In this document: positions 6,851 through 13,693 of the stretch, in pieces
How positions within the stretch are numbered: position 1 is the stretch's first letter
How the letters are laid out: every line of letters begins with the position of its first letter
Assembly: GCA_036794585.1 (NCBI GenBank)
Contig: DAIRGH010000031.1
Coordinates: 1 to 28,005, forward strand
Reading direction: 5' to 3'
DNA from: WHSW01 sp036794585
GTDB taxonomy: Bacteria > Actinomycetota > Thermoleophilia > Solirubrobacterales > 70-9
Length of the DNA stretch: 28,005 bases
Notes under the pieces: model-generated
The model's database searches: none
The model's input: only the letters and a program-made list of their open reading frames with translations
What the model was told of the DNA's origin: nothing
Position numbers and translations under genes: made by a program

Positions 6851-7806
6851 CGCTGCGCCTGGACCTCGACCGAACCTGACTCGCGCGGATTGTCGACCGG
6901 CACCGGGTTGAGCTCGATCTCGACCGAGGTCGAAACGCCCTCGACGAGCTCGCGGTAGCGTCGCTCGATCTCGGTCAGGATCGGCGTCTGTGCCGGTAGC
7001 TCGACCTCGTCGACTGAGCGCACGTTTGTGATCTCGGCCAGCGTGCCCGTGATCCCGAGCTCGTCGGCGATGTAAAGCTCCGAACGCTCGACCGGGCGCC
7101 TGACGAACTCCACGCCCATCGAGTGAGCGATCTCCTCGGCGATGTCGAGCGTGATGCTCTCGAGCGCGCCCTCGTAGGCCGGAGGGGTGTAGACCGTGCC
7201 GCCGCGGACCAGCAGGAGGCACGCGCTTAGGGCCTCCGCCACCCGCCCCGCCTGGTTGAGCAGGAGCATGTCGTCGAAACCCCGGCTGCGCCCCTCAATT
7301 CGCGCCAGACGGGCGATCTGGTAGTTCGTGCTCGTCTTGATTCGGGCGGGCATCGAGACGTCCGGACTCCGCTGCCAGGTGCTCGTGCCGACATCGATCG
7401 GTGTCGGCATCTCGCGCGGCTGCTGATACGCGGTGAGCACGAGGTCGGAGACCGTCCCCTCGCCGTAGTGGCCGGCGACGACGAACAGGGTCGCGCGGAT
7501 GTACAGGTCGGTCTCCGGTCGCAGCTCGGCCTGGGTGATCGCGAGGCAGGCGTCGCCGAACCGCTCGAAGTCGAACTCGACAGGGATGTGCAGGAGCCGC
7601 GCCGAGCGGCACATGCGCTCGTAGTGGAGGCGCACGGTCCGGAGCGCGAAGCCGCCGTCGCGTTGCCAGTAGCCCTTCAGCCCCTCGAACACGTTGAGGC
7701 CGCGTACGACCGCTTCGCTGGAGACGTGCAGGGTCGCCTCCTCCCAGGGCCGCACCCGGCCGTCGAAGTACACGTTGTCGGGGCGCTGCAGTTGGAGTGA
7801 GCCCAC
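6847..7806 (-). CDS. Class IV PLP aminotransferase, branched-chain aminotransferase-like
   Basis: 319 aa from GTG 7806. Transfers amino groups between a branched-chain (or other hydrophobic) amino acid and 2-oxoglutarate, using pyridoxal phosphate. The family pattern is clear: VYFDGRVRPWEEA, HVSSEAVVRGLNVFEGLKGYW, LHYERMCRSARLL, then the PLP lysine in RIKTSTNY (Lys157), NQAGRVAEALSACLLLV with Glu192, and GITGTLAEITNV near the end. A D-amino-acid aminotransferase or ADC lyase is possible, but the FEGLKGYW segment favours IlvE. The start is doubtful: a strong AAAGGAG (7847-7841) sits 7 nt before an in-frame ATC codon (7833-7831), while GTG 7806 has no good ribosome binding site; the in-frame codons between them read SDPSKWG. 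It follows the minus-strand MBL gene. Confidence 0.82.
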   Translation of the reverse strand: MGSLQLQRPDNVYFDGRVRPWEEATLHVSSEAVVRGLNVFEGLKGYWQRDGGFALRTVRLHYERMCRSARLLHIPVEFDFERFGDACLAITQAELRPETDLYIRATLFVVAGHYGEGTVSDLVLTAYQQPREMPTPIDVGTSTWQRSPDVSMPARIKTSTNYQIARLARIEGRSRGFDDMLLLNQAGRVAEALSACLLLVRGGTVYTPPAYEGALESITLDIAEEIAHSMGVEFVRRPVERSELYIADELGITGTLAEITNVRSVDEVELPAQTPILTEIERRYRELVEGVSTSVEIELNPVPVDNPRESGSVEVQAQR

Positions 7807-7895
7807 GCCCCATTTCGACGGATCGCTGGTGATCTGACCGCTCCTTTCCGTCGTCCACCATAAACGCGGCCCGACGACCGGCGCTTACTTGCGGC

Positions 7896-8660
7896 TCACG
7901 CGATGGTCAGCATGTCGGTGCCGACGGTTGTCGCCTCGAACACGTCGCGGGCCTCGCGCGCCAGCTCGGTCTCGTCCACCCCCGGGCGGATGTGAATTAG
8001 GACCAGGCCTTCGACCTCCGCGGCCCGCGCGAGCTGCGCCGCCTGGTGCGCGGAGGAATGCGTCGAGGCTTCGCGGGGCAGGCTCTCCGTGAACCACGCC
8101 TCGTGGGCGAGGACGCGAGATCCTCGAGCGAACTCCGCGGCGTCTTCGTCATAGGCCGTGTCGGTGCAATAGCTCAGGGCGTTGCCGACGCGAAAGGCGA
8201 GCGTCGGATCGCTGTGCTTCGTCTGCACGCGAGCCCGAAGCTCGAAACCGTCGAGACCGGGCTGGTCGGGGTCGAGCTCGACGATCTCGCTCACGAGCTG
8301 GTCGGGCTCCAGTGCGAACAGGGGCGGCCCCAGCAGGCGGGCGAGGATGGCTGCTGTCGGCGTCCCGTAGAGCGACTCTCCAGGTCCGTGGAGTCGTGCC
8401 GGTTGCGGCAGTGCAAGCTCCGGGAGGTAGGCGAGGCCGACGACGTGATCGAGATGGAAGTGGGTCAGCACGATCTCCAGCTCGCGCACTCCTTCGAGCA
8501 GTTCCGGCGTCTCGACGAGGTGAGCGACGCCGGTTCCGGCATCGATGAGGAGGGCCCGATCGCCACGACGGACGAGGGCGGCACAGGTTGCCCGCCGTGT
8601 GGTGGGGATCCAGCCGCCGCTGCCGAGCAGGTGGATCGTGTCCGTGCCCGGCGCGCTCAC
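7896..8660 (-). CDS. MBL-fold metallo-hydrolase related to RNase Z
   Basis: 254 aa. The metal motif is THFHLDH (His67, His69, Asp71, His72), with an N-terminal LLGSGGWIPTTRRA strand and turn like RNase Z and its relatives. Further metal ligands are likely His193 in KHSD, Asp in SYCTDTAYD and the His in LIHIRPG. It is shorter than the RNase Z at 10156-11139 and lacks the long exosite segment of that protein. It may be an RNase Z-like nuclease or a phosphodiesterase or lactonase-type hydrolase; the substrate is not known. GTG 8660 is preceded by a -10-like TACGAT with a 6-nt gap, so the mRNA is probably leaderless. It is divergent from the NYN gene. Confidence 0.8.
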   Translation of the reverse strand: MSAPGTDTIHLLGSGGWIPTTRRATCAALVRRGDRALLIDAGTGVAHLVETPELLEGVRELEIVLTHFHLDHVVGLAYLPELALPQPARLHGPGESLYGTPTAAILARLLGPPLFALEPDQLVSEIVELDPDQPGLDGFELRARVQTKHSDPTLAFRVGNALSYCTDTAYDEDAAEFARGSRVLAHEAWFTESLPREASTHSSAHQAAQLARAAEVEGLVLIHIRPGVDETELAREARDVFEATTVGTDMLTIA

Positions 8661-8666
8661 GCCGGC

Positions 8667-8672
8667 ATCGTA
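8667..8672 (-). promoter_or_regulatory. -10 element for a leaderless MBL transcript
   Basis: TACGAT on the minus strand, 6 nt before the GTG at 8660. This spacing would put the transcription start at or within 1-2 nt of the start codon. No clear -35 is seen. Confidence 0.45.
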
Positions 8673-8706
8673 GCCGCAGCCTCACCGCCTCCTTTGCCGG
8701 CCCGAT

Positions 8707-8712
8707 TAGGCT
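8707..8712 (+). promoter_or_regulatory. -10 element for a leaderless NYN-protein transcript
   Basis: TAGGCT ends 6 nt before the GTG at 8719. The same hexamer and nearly the same spacing occur before gmk. It stands back to back with the minus-strand TACGAT within a 58-bp divergent region. Confidence 0.45.
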
Positions 8713-8718
8713 TGACGG

Positions 8719-9087
8719 GTGCCCTGGCTGGTCGACGGCATGAACGTGATCGGCTCGCGTCCCGACGGCTGGTGGAAGGATCGCGACGCGGCGATGGCTC
8801 GACTCGTCGGCGAACTGGAGCTGTGGGCGGCGGACCACGAAGACGACGTCACGATCGTCTTCGAGCGCCAGCCGCGGCCCCCGATCGTCTCGGAGCTGAT
8901 CGAGGTTGCGCACGCCCCGCGGTCCGGCGCGGATGCCGGCGACGACGAGATCGTGCGGCGGCTGAAGGCCGCCGACGACCCGGAGGATTTCACCGTCGTG
9001 ACCTCCGACAAGCGCCTCGCCGGCCGGGCGAAGGCGATCGGGGCGTCGGTCGAGCCCGCCGGGGCGTTTCTCAAGCGTCTTGGCTGA
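8719..9087 (+). CDS. NYN-domain (YacP-like) putative RNase
   Basis: 122 aa. WLVDGMNVIGSRPDGWW at the N terminus is the start of a NYN/PIN-like nuclease fold (Asp6, Asn9). A second acidic group (GADAGDDEIV, Asp72-Asp76) and VVTSDKRLAGRA (Asp97) complete the usual acidic centre. YacP-like proteins (Rae1 in Bacillus) cut RNA on ribosomes, so RNA cleavage is the best guess, but the target is unknown. The gene is small and complete. It is divergent from the MBL protein and lies 109 nt upstream of the cell-wall peptidase. Confidence 0.72.
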   Translation: MPWLVDGMNVIGSRPDGWWKDRDAAMARLVGELELWAADHEDDVTIVFERQPRPPIVSELIEVAHAPRSGADAGDDEIVRRLKAADDPEDFTVVTSDKRLAGRAKAIGASVEPAGAFLKRLG

Positions 9088-9196
9088 AGCCGCGCAGCGG
9101 TCGAGTCGTTGCAGCGGTCCAGGGGGGTGCCGCTGGTGGCGAGGTAGGGGGTGCATCGGAAACAACGGCGCCGCGGTGGCGCCGAGAGGGGTAGCT
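9088..9196 (+). promoter_or_regulatory. Structured leader upstream of the LysM-VanY gene
   Basis: 109 nt between the NYN gene and the ATG at 9197. It contains a 7-bp hairpin, CGGCGCC (9166-9172) and GGCGCCG (9178-9184) with a 5-nt loop, just before the GAGGGG ribosome binding site. GGGGTGCATCGG (9148-9159) is one base from the GGGGTGAATCGG block typical of c-di-AMP (ydaO) riboswitches, which often precede actinobacterial cell-wall genes. The other conserved block (ending CAGCTAACC) is absent, so the riboswitch identity is unproven. Confidence 0.3.
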
Positions 9197-10051
9197 ATGC
9201 GGTTCAGGCGTGCTTCGGGGGAAGCAAGGCGTACGGTCGTGCTGGCATTGGCCGCCGCGACGGTTGCCTTCGCGGGCCTCGTGTCGCCGGCGAGCGCATC
9301 GGTGGCGCACGTCGTCCAGCCGGGCGAGAGCCTGGGGTCGGTCGCTGCGGCCAACGGCCTCAGCACCGCCTCGGTCGCGTCGTTCAACGGGCTCACTGAG
9401 GACGACTGGCTGTACGAGGGCCAGACGATCCAGATCCCGAGCGCCGACGAGGCGGCGGTGGCCGCGCCGACCGCCGACACCACGGCGACCGCCGCCGTGC
9501 CGCACGTCGTCCAGCCGGGCGAGAGCCTAGGGTCGGTCGCTGCGGCCAACGGCCTCAGCACCGCCTCGCTCGCGTCGTTCAACGGGCTCACTGAGGACGA
9601 CTGGCTGTACGAGGGTCAGACGATCCAGATCCCGAGCGCCGACGAGGCGGCGGTCGCGACCTCCGAGACGTCGAGCTCGACGACGACCACCTCAACGACG
9701 TACGGAATGGCGACGGTCTCCGGCCCGCTTGGCAGCGTCCAGCTCGACGCCGCCGCGGCGTCCGCCTTCGAGTCGATGCGAGCCGCGGCGCTTGCCGGCT
9801 ACGGCGTCGATCTCTATCCCGGCGGCGAACTCTCGGGTTACCGCACCTGGGACCAGCAGGCGTACCTCTACGACCTGTTCCTCTCAGGCGAGGGCGCTCC
9901 GGCGAACCCGCCCGGAACCTCCACCCACGAGCTCGGAATCGCGATCGACGTGCCCGAGCCGGTGATGGCGGACATCATCGACCAGATTGGCCCGACCTAC
10001 GGCTGGTACGGGATCGAGTCGGAGTGGTGGCACTTCGAGTACTGGGGCTGA
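9197..10051 (+). CDS. Secreted LysM-LysM-VanY D-alanyl-D-alanine carboxypeptidase
   Basis: 284 aa from ATG 9197 (GAGGGG 5-6 nt upstream). A signal peptide (basic MRFRRASGEARR, a hydrophobic core, then SPASAS) ends near residue 34. Two LysM peptidoglycan-binding repeats follow, about 38-82 and 103-147, each with HVVQPGESLGSVAAANGLST. After a Thr/Ser linker comes a VanY-type peptidase domain (about 176-284). Its zinc ligands are His244 and Asp251 in STHELGIAIDV and His279 in EWWHFEYWG. It should trim D-Ala from peptidoglycan stems in the cell wall. The 3' end abuts the convergent tRNA-Arg gene with no spacer. The two LysM copies are nearly identical at the DNA level. Confidence 0.88.
   Translation: MRFRRASGEARRTVVLALAAATVAFAGLVSPASASVAHVVQPGESLGSVAAANGLSTASVASFNGLTEDDWLYEGQTIQIPSADEAAVAAPTADTTATAAVPHVVQPGESLGSVAAANGLSTASLASFNGLTEDDWLYEGQTIQIPSADEAAVATSETSSSTTTTSTTYGMATVSGPLGSVQLDAAAASAFESMRAAALAGYGVDLYPGGELSGYRTWDQQAYLYDLFLSGEGAPANPPGTSTHELGIAIDVPEPVMADIIDQIGPTYGWYGIESEWWHFEYWG
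9308..9654. repeat. Near-identical direct repeat of the LysM module
   Basis: 152-bp copies at 9308-9459 and 9503-9654 (offset 195 bp) differ at only three positions that I can find. Two of the three changes are synonymous; the third changes Val to Leu (SVASF versus SLASF). This indicates a recent duplication or ongoing homogenisation. Confidence 0.9.
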
Positions 10052-10124
10052 CGCGCCCGGCAGGATTCGAACCTGCGGCCTCCCGCTCCGGAGGCGGGCG
10101 CTCTATCCACTGAGCTACGGGCGC
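10052..10124 (-). tRNA. tRNA-Arg (anticodon CCG)
   Basis: 73 nt including the discriminator G at 10052. The acceptor stem is GCGCCCG with CGGGCGC. The D arm has GCTCAGTGGATAGAGC, the anticodon stem-loop is CCCGC-CTCCGGA-GCGGG with CCG as anticodon (reads CGG), and the T arm has GGTTCGAATCC. The 3' CCA is not encoded. It runs against vanY (stop at 10049-10051) and is divergent from the RNase Z gene, whose product matures tRNA 3' ends. Confidence 0.95.
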
Positions 10125-10133
10125 CGGCGGCCC

Positions 10134-10149
10134 AGTCTAGGACTACGCT
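10134..10149. promoter_or_regulatory. Back-to-back -10 elements for tRNA-Arg and RNase Z
   Basis: TAGACT on the minus strand (10139-10134) lies 9 nt before the tRNA 5' end. TACGCT on the plus strand (10144-10149) lies 6 nt before the GTG of rnz. Each promoter's -35 region would fall in the other gene, so the two cannot easily be occupied together. Confidence 0.5.
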
Positions 10150-10155
10150 CCGGGC

Positions 10156-11139
10156 GTGGACATGGACCTCGTATTCCTGGGCACCGGCGGGTCGGTGCCG
10201 ACCGCGCGGCGGGCGACCGCGTGCCTGCTCGTGCGGGCGGGCGGCGACCGGCTGCTCTTCGATTGCGGCGAGGGATCGCAGCGCCAGATGCAGCGCTCGA
10301 CCGGGCTCGTACACGTCGACGAGATCTTCGTCACCCACTTTCACGCCGACCACTACCTCGGCATCCCCGGGCTGCTCAAGACCTATGACCTGAACGGGCG
10401 TGAGCGCCCTCTGCGCGTAATCGGCCCTCCCGGCCTGGTCGACCTGTTCGGCGCGCTGCGACGGATCTTCGGCCGGCTCGCCTACGAGGTCGAGCTGGTC
10501 GAGCTCGAGCCTGACGACGCGGTCCGCCACGACGGCTATGAGGTGCGCGCGTTCCCCGTCGAGCACCGGATGACCGCCTACGGCTACGCGCTCGTCGAGG
10601 ACACCCGCCCGGGTCATCTCGACCCCGAGGCGGCGGCCCGACTCGGGGTGCCTGCGGGCCCGGAGCTGGGCCGGCTTCAGAGCGGGGAGGAGGTCGAGGG
10701 CTCGGAGGGCACGGTTCGGCCCGAGGACGTGATGGGCCAGCCGCGCACCGGCCGCAAAATCGTGATTGCCGGCGACACCGCGCCGTGTGAGATGACGCGC
10801 CTGGCCGCCCACGAGGCTCAGGTGCTGGTCCACGACGGCAGCTTTGCCGACGCCGAGGCGGAGCGCGCCACCGAGACGGGTCACTCGACCGCCCGCCAGG
10901 CCGCCGAGCTCGCCCGCGATGCGGACGCGCGGATGCTCGCCCTGGTCCACATCTCCTCCCGCTACGACGTCCGCGAGGTCCTCGCCGAGGCGCGCGAGGC
11001 GTTCCCCGAGGCGCTGGCCCCACGTGACTTCGACCTGATCGAGATCCCATTCCCCGAGCGCGGCGAACCGCGCCTGATCGAGAACGGCGCCCGCCAGAAG
11101 GACGAACCGGCCGCGGTCGAGGAGCCGCTGGGCGGCTAG
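10156..11139 (+). CDS. rnz: Ribonuclease Z (tRNA 3' endonuclease)
   Basis: 327 aa, normal for the short bacterial form. Cuts the 3' trailer from tRNA precursors, important here because the adjacent tRNA does not encode CCA. FLGTGGSVPTARRATACLLV opens the fold, FDCGEGSQRQMQ is characteristic of RNase Z, and THFHADH (His61, His63, Asp65, His66) is the zinc motif. HRMTAYGYAL, IAGDTAPC, HDGSFAD, GHSTARQAAELA and LVHISSRYD follow in canonical order. GTG 10156 is chosen because a -10 hexamer ends 6 nt upstream (leaderless); ATG 10162 is an alternative. The last codon overlaps the stop of the convergent hydrolase gene in a shared CTAG. Confidence 0.94.
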   Translation: MDMDLVFLGTGGSVPTARRATACLLVRAGGDRLLFDCGEGSQRQMQRSTGLVHVDEIFVTHFHADHYLGIPGLLKTYDLNGRERPLRVIGPPGLVDLFGALRRIFGRLAYEVELVELEPDDAVRHDGYEVRAFPVEHRMTAYGYALVEDTRPGHLDPEAAARLGVPAGPELGRLQSGEEVEGSEGTVRPEDVMGQPRTGRKIVIAGDTAPCEMTRLAAHEAQVLVHDGSFADAEAERATETGHSTARQAAELARDADARMLALVHISSRYDVREVLAEAREAFPEALAPRDFDLIEIPFPERGEPRLIENGARQKDEPAAVEEPLGG

Positions 11140-11148
11140 CCCAGCGGC
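11124..11148. terminator. 10-bp GC-rich hairpin across overlapping stop codons
   Basis: GCCGCTGGGC (11124-11133) and GCCCAGCGGC (11139-11148) form a perfect stem with a 5-nt loop. The loop and stem base hold the overlapping stops of rnz (TAG, 11137-11139) and the hydrolase (minus-strand TAG, 11138-11136). It is stable in both directions but has no T-run; probably a bidirectional terminator or 3'-end block. Confidence 0.6.
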
Positions 11149-12008
11149 GCGACGTGGTCGGCGATCGCGTAGGCGAGCGCCGGAGCCTGGTCCTCCTGCA
11201 GGAAGTGCTTGGCCGGCAGCAGCACCGCGTCCTCGGCGCCGAGCACGCGCTGGGCGATCCGGAGCTGGTCGAGGTCGAGCGCCGGGTCTGCCTCGCCCCA
11301 GATGACGCGGGCGGGGTAGGGACGGTCGCGCAGGCCCTCGGCGAGAAAGCGCGACTTCTCCTCGGTGAGCTCGAAGCCGCGCATGATCCGCAGGAAGGCG
11401 CGGCCACCGTCGGCGCGCTTGAGGAGCGCGTGATGGGCGTAGAGCTCGGCGTTCGAGACGGCGCGCTGGTTGGCGATCGCCAGCTGCCTGACCAGGAGCG
11501 CGAAGCCTGATTTCGGCGTCGCCGCGAGCCACAGCTCGCCAAGCCCCCTGATCGCGAATGGCCGCATCGGCCACGGGCGGTGAAAGGAGCCCGGGTCGAG
11601 CATCGCGTTGAGGACCGTCATCGAGAGCACACGGTCGTGGTTGCGGATCGCCCACTCACAGCCGATCGGGCCGCCGATGTCGTGAAGCACCAGGTGGACC
11701 CGATCGAGCTCGAGCGCGTCGACCGCCTCGCCGAGCCAGCGCGCGAGCCCGGACCACGAGTAGTCGAAGCGCTCGGGCCGCTCGGCGAGCCCAAGGCCCG
11801 GGAAGTCGAGCGCCAGCGCCCGTACACCCTGGTCGGCAAGCGGGGGCATGACCTTGCGCCACAGAAAGGAGCTGGTCGGCACTCCGTGGACGAGCAGCAC
11901 GTCGGGGCCCGAGCCCTGCTCGCGGACGAAGCTGCGCACGCCGCCGGCATCGAACCGCCGGCCGGCGGCGCTGTGGATGTCCAGCAGCTGCTGAACGTCG
12001 GCCCTCAC
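11136..12008 (-). CDS. Alpha/beta hydrolase with an Asp nucleophile (haloalkane dehalogenase-like fold)
   Basis: 290 aa. LLVHGVPTSSFLWRKVMP is the oxyanion-region signature, LHDIGGPIG carries the nucleophile elbow with Asp110, and KHFLQED holds the catalytic His268. An Asp nucleophile and the HFLQED motif are typical of haloalkane dehalogenases and epoxide hydrolases. However, the residue after HG is Val43 and the residue after the nucleophile is Ile111, so the Asn/Glu and Trp that bind halide in dehalogenases are both missing. An epoxide- or ester-type hydrolase is therefore as likely. The GTG start at 12008 is preceded by TAATGAT with a 6-nt gap, suggesting a leaderless mRNA. The gene is divergent from the pyr operon. 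Confidence 0.8.
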   Translation of the reverse strand: MRADVQQLLDIHSAAGRRFDAGGVRSFVREQGSGPDVLLVHGVPTSSFLWRKVMPPLADQGVRALALDFPGLGLAERPERFDYSWSGLARWLGEAVDALELDRVHLVLHDIGGPIGCEWAIRNHDRVLSMTVLNAMLDPGSFHRPWPMRPFAIRGLGELWLAATPKSGFALLVRQLAIANQRAVSNAELYAHHALLKRADGGRAFLRIMRGFELTEEKSRFLAEGLRDRPYPARVIWGEADPALDLDQLRIAQRVLGAEDAVLLPAKHFLQEDQAPALAYAIADHVAPLG

Positions 12009-12014
12009 AAGCGG

Positions 12015-12021
12015 ATCATTA
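12015..12021 (-). promoter_or_regulatory. -10-like element for the hydrolase gene
   Basis: TAATGAT on the minus strand, 6 nt before GTG 12008; weaker than the other leaderless -10 elements in the window but with the same spacing. Confidence 0.35.
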
Positions 12022-12076
12022 CGCAGGCTCGGCGAAAAGTCGGATGCGGCCCTGCGACCCGCGCCGAGTTGGCTGC

Positions 12077-12082
12077 TACGCT
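12077..12082 (+). promoter_or_regulatory. -10 element of the pyr operon promoter
   Basis: TACGCT, with a weak -35 candidate (TGCGAC, 12053-12058, 18-bp spacer). Transcription would start near 12089, giving a ~45-nt leader that contains the PyrR hairpin. Confidence 0.4.
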
Positions 12083-12093
12083 CGCGACGTCGG

Positions 12094-12128
12094 TTCCTTT
12101 AACCCGGTCCAGAGAGACCAGGAAGGGG
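12094..12128 (+). promoter_or_regulatory. PyrR-binding RNA hairpin overlapping the pyrR ribosome binding site
   Basis: GGTC (12106-12109) and GACC (12116-12119) close the loop CAGAGA; together GGTCCAGAGAGACC matches the PyrR-binding loop consensus (UCCAGAGAGG core) except near its 3' end. A lower stem, TTCCT (12094-12098) with AGGAA (12120-12124), pairs part of the Shine-Dalgarno AGGAAGGGG. Binding of PyrR with UMP should lock the ribosome site. PyrR-dependent translational repression at a similar position is known in Mycobacterium smegmatis. There is no terminator between this site and pyrR, which supports a translational mechanism. Confidence 0.78.
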
Positions 12129-12133
12129 CGCGC

Positions 12134-12721
12134 ATGACAACCCAACCGCCCGACAGGGTGGTCCTCGATCGCGACGAGTTGCGCCGCACCCTGGTGCGGA
12201 TCGCGCACGAGATCGTCGAGAAGAACCCCGGCTCCGAGCGCCTGGCACTCGTAGGTATCCACACGCGCGGCGCGGTCATCGCCCGGCGCCTGCACACCCT
12301 CGTCGGCGAGCTGACCGGCTCCGAGGTGCCGCTGGGAGACATCGACATCTCCTTCTACCGCGACGACCTGCCCGGCCGCGAGCCGGACGCCCAGCCGGTC
12401 GTGCACGCGTCGCACCTCGACTTCGACCTCGACGGCCGCACGGTCGTCCTGGTCGACGACGTGCTCTTCACCGGGCGCACGGTGCGGGCGGCGGTCGATG
12501 CCCTGTTCGACTACGGGCGGCCCCAGCGGGTGCAGCTCGCCGTGCTCGCCGATCGCGGCCATCGCGAGCTGCCGATCCGCCCCGACTACGTCGGCAAGAA
12601 CCTGCCGACCGCGCGCGACGAGCGCGTCTTCGTCCGACTCGAGGAGACCGACGAGGTCGACGAGGTCGCGATCGACCAGATTTCAAACGCCGCCGGCGCG
12701 ACCGCCGGAGAGGAGAGATGA
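12134..12721 (+). CDS. pyrR: PyrR, bifunctional pyr regulator / uracil phosphoribosyltransferase
   Basis: 195 aa. Binds pyr leader RNA in a uridine-nucleotide-dependent way and has weak uracil phosphoribosyltransferase activity. The PRPP-binding motif is VVLVDDVLFTGRTVRAA (Asp108, Asp109). IAHEIVEKN, GIHTRGAVIARRL, DISFYRDDL and LADRGHRELPIRPDYVGKNLPT are the standard PyrR segments. ATG 12134 is preceded by AGGAAGGGG, which lies in the PyrR hairpin, so the protein is likely autoregulated. The C-terminal extension after EVAI is slightly longer than in Bacillus. It is the first gene of the pyr operon; pyrB begins 1 nt after its stop. Confidence 0.96.
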   Translation: MTTQPPDRVVLDRDELRRTLVRIAHEIVEKNPGSERLALVGIHTRGAVIARRLHTLVGELTGSEVPLGDIDISFYRDDLPGREPDAQPVVHASHLDFDLDGRTVVLVDDVLFTGRTVRAAVDALFDYGRPQRVQLAVLADRGHRELPIRPDYVGKNLPTARDERVFVRLEETDEVDEVAIDQISNAAGATAGEER

Positions 12722-12722
12722 G

Positions 12723-13693
12723 ATGAGGCACCTGCTTGCGATCGACGACCTCGATCGCGACGACGTCGAGCGGATCATGAAGCGGGCGGCGAGCTTCGCC
12801 GAGGTCGGCCGGCGCGACATCAAGAAGGTCCCGACCCTGCGCGGGCGCACGATCGTCAGCCTCTTCTACGAGTCGAGCACCCGGACCAGCTCCTCGTTCG
12901 AGCTCGCCGCTAAGCGCCTGTCGGCCGACGTCGTCTCGATCAAGTCGGCCGGCTCCTCGGTCGACAAGGGCGAGTCGCTCAAGGACACCATCGCGACCCT
13001 CTCGGCCTACGCGCCCGAGGCGATCGTGATCCGCCATCCCCATGCCGGAGCAGCGAAGCTGGTCACCGGCTGGACCTCGGCGGCGGTGATCAACGCCGGC
13101 GACGGCAAGCACGAGCATCCCAGCCAGGCGCTGCTCGACGCCTACACGCTGCTGGAGCGGCTCGACTCGCTCGAGGGCAGGCGGATCTGGATCGTCGGCG
13201 ACGTGCTGCACAGCCGGGTGGCGCGCTCCTGCGCGCTCTGCTTCCGGCTGATGGGCGCCGAGGTCACCATCTGCGGTCCCCCGACCCTGATCCCGCGCGC
13301 CGCCGCCGAGGCGCTCGGCGTCGAGGTCGAGCACAGCCTCGACCGGCTCGGCGAGGCCGACGTCGTCTACGCCCTGCGGATGCAGCGCGAGCGGATGGGC
13401 GAATCGTTCGTGCCGTCGATCCGCGAGTACGCCGCGCACTACCAGATCGACTCGCGGCGGCTCGGCCCGCGCCAGTTGCTGATGCACCCGGGCCCGGTCA
13501 ACCGCGGCATCGAGCTGTCCCCGGAGGTGATCGACGGGCCTGCCTCGCTGATCACGGCGCAGGTCGAAAGCGGCCTGGTCGTGCGGATGGCGATCCTCTA
13601 CGAGCTGCTCGCCGGGGGCGGCGAGCCGCGCGGCGCGAGCGCCCGCACCGACGACCGCGAGGTCCCGGCGCCGACGCCGATCGGAGAACCCGC

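Noticed and set aside
9308..9654. CRISPR-like repeat
   Set aside because: Only two 152-bp copies, in frame inside a LysM protein; no spacer pattern and no cas genes.
9997..11655. A 552-residue minus-strand open frame across tRNA-Arg and rnz
   Set aside because: It crosses a tRNA gene and a confirmed RNase Z gene, and its composition is typical of antisense frames.
11136..12008. Naming the hydrolase a haloalkane dehalogenase
   Set aside because: Both halide-stabilising positions are replaced by aliphatic residues, so the specific name is unsupported.
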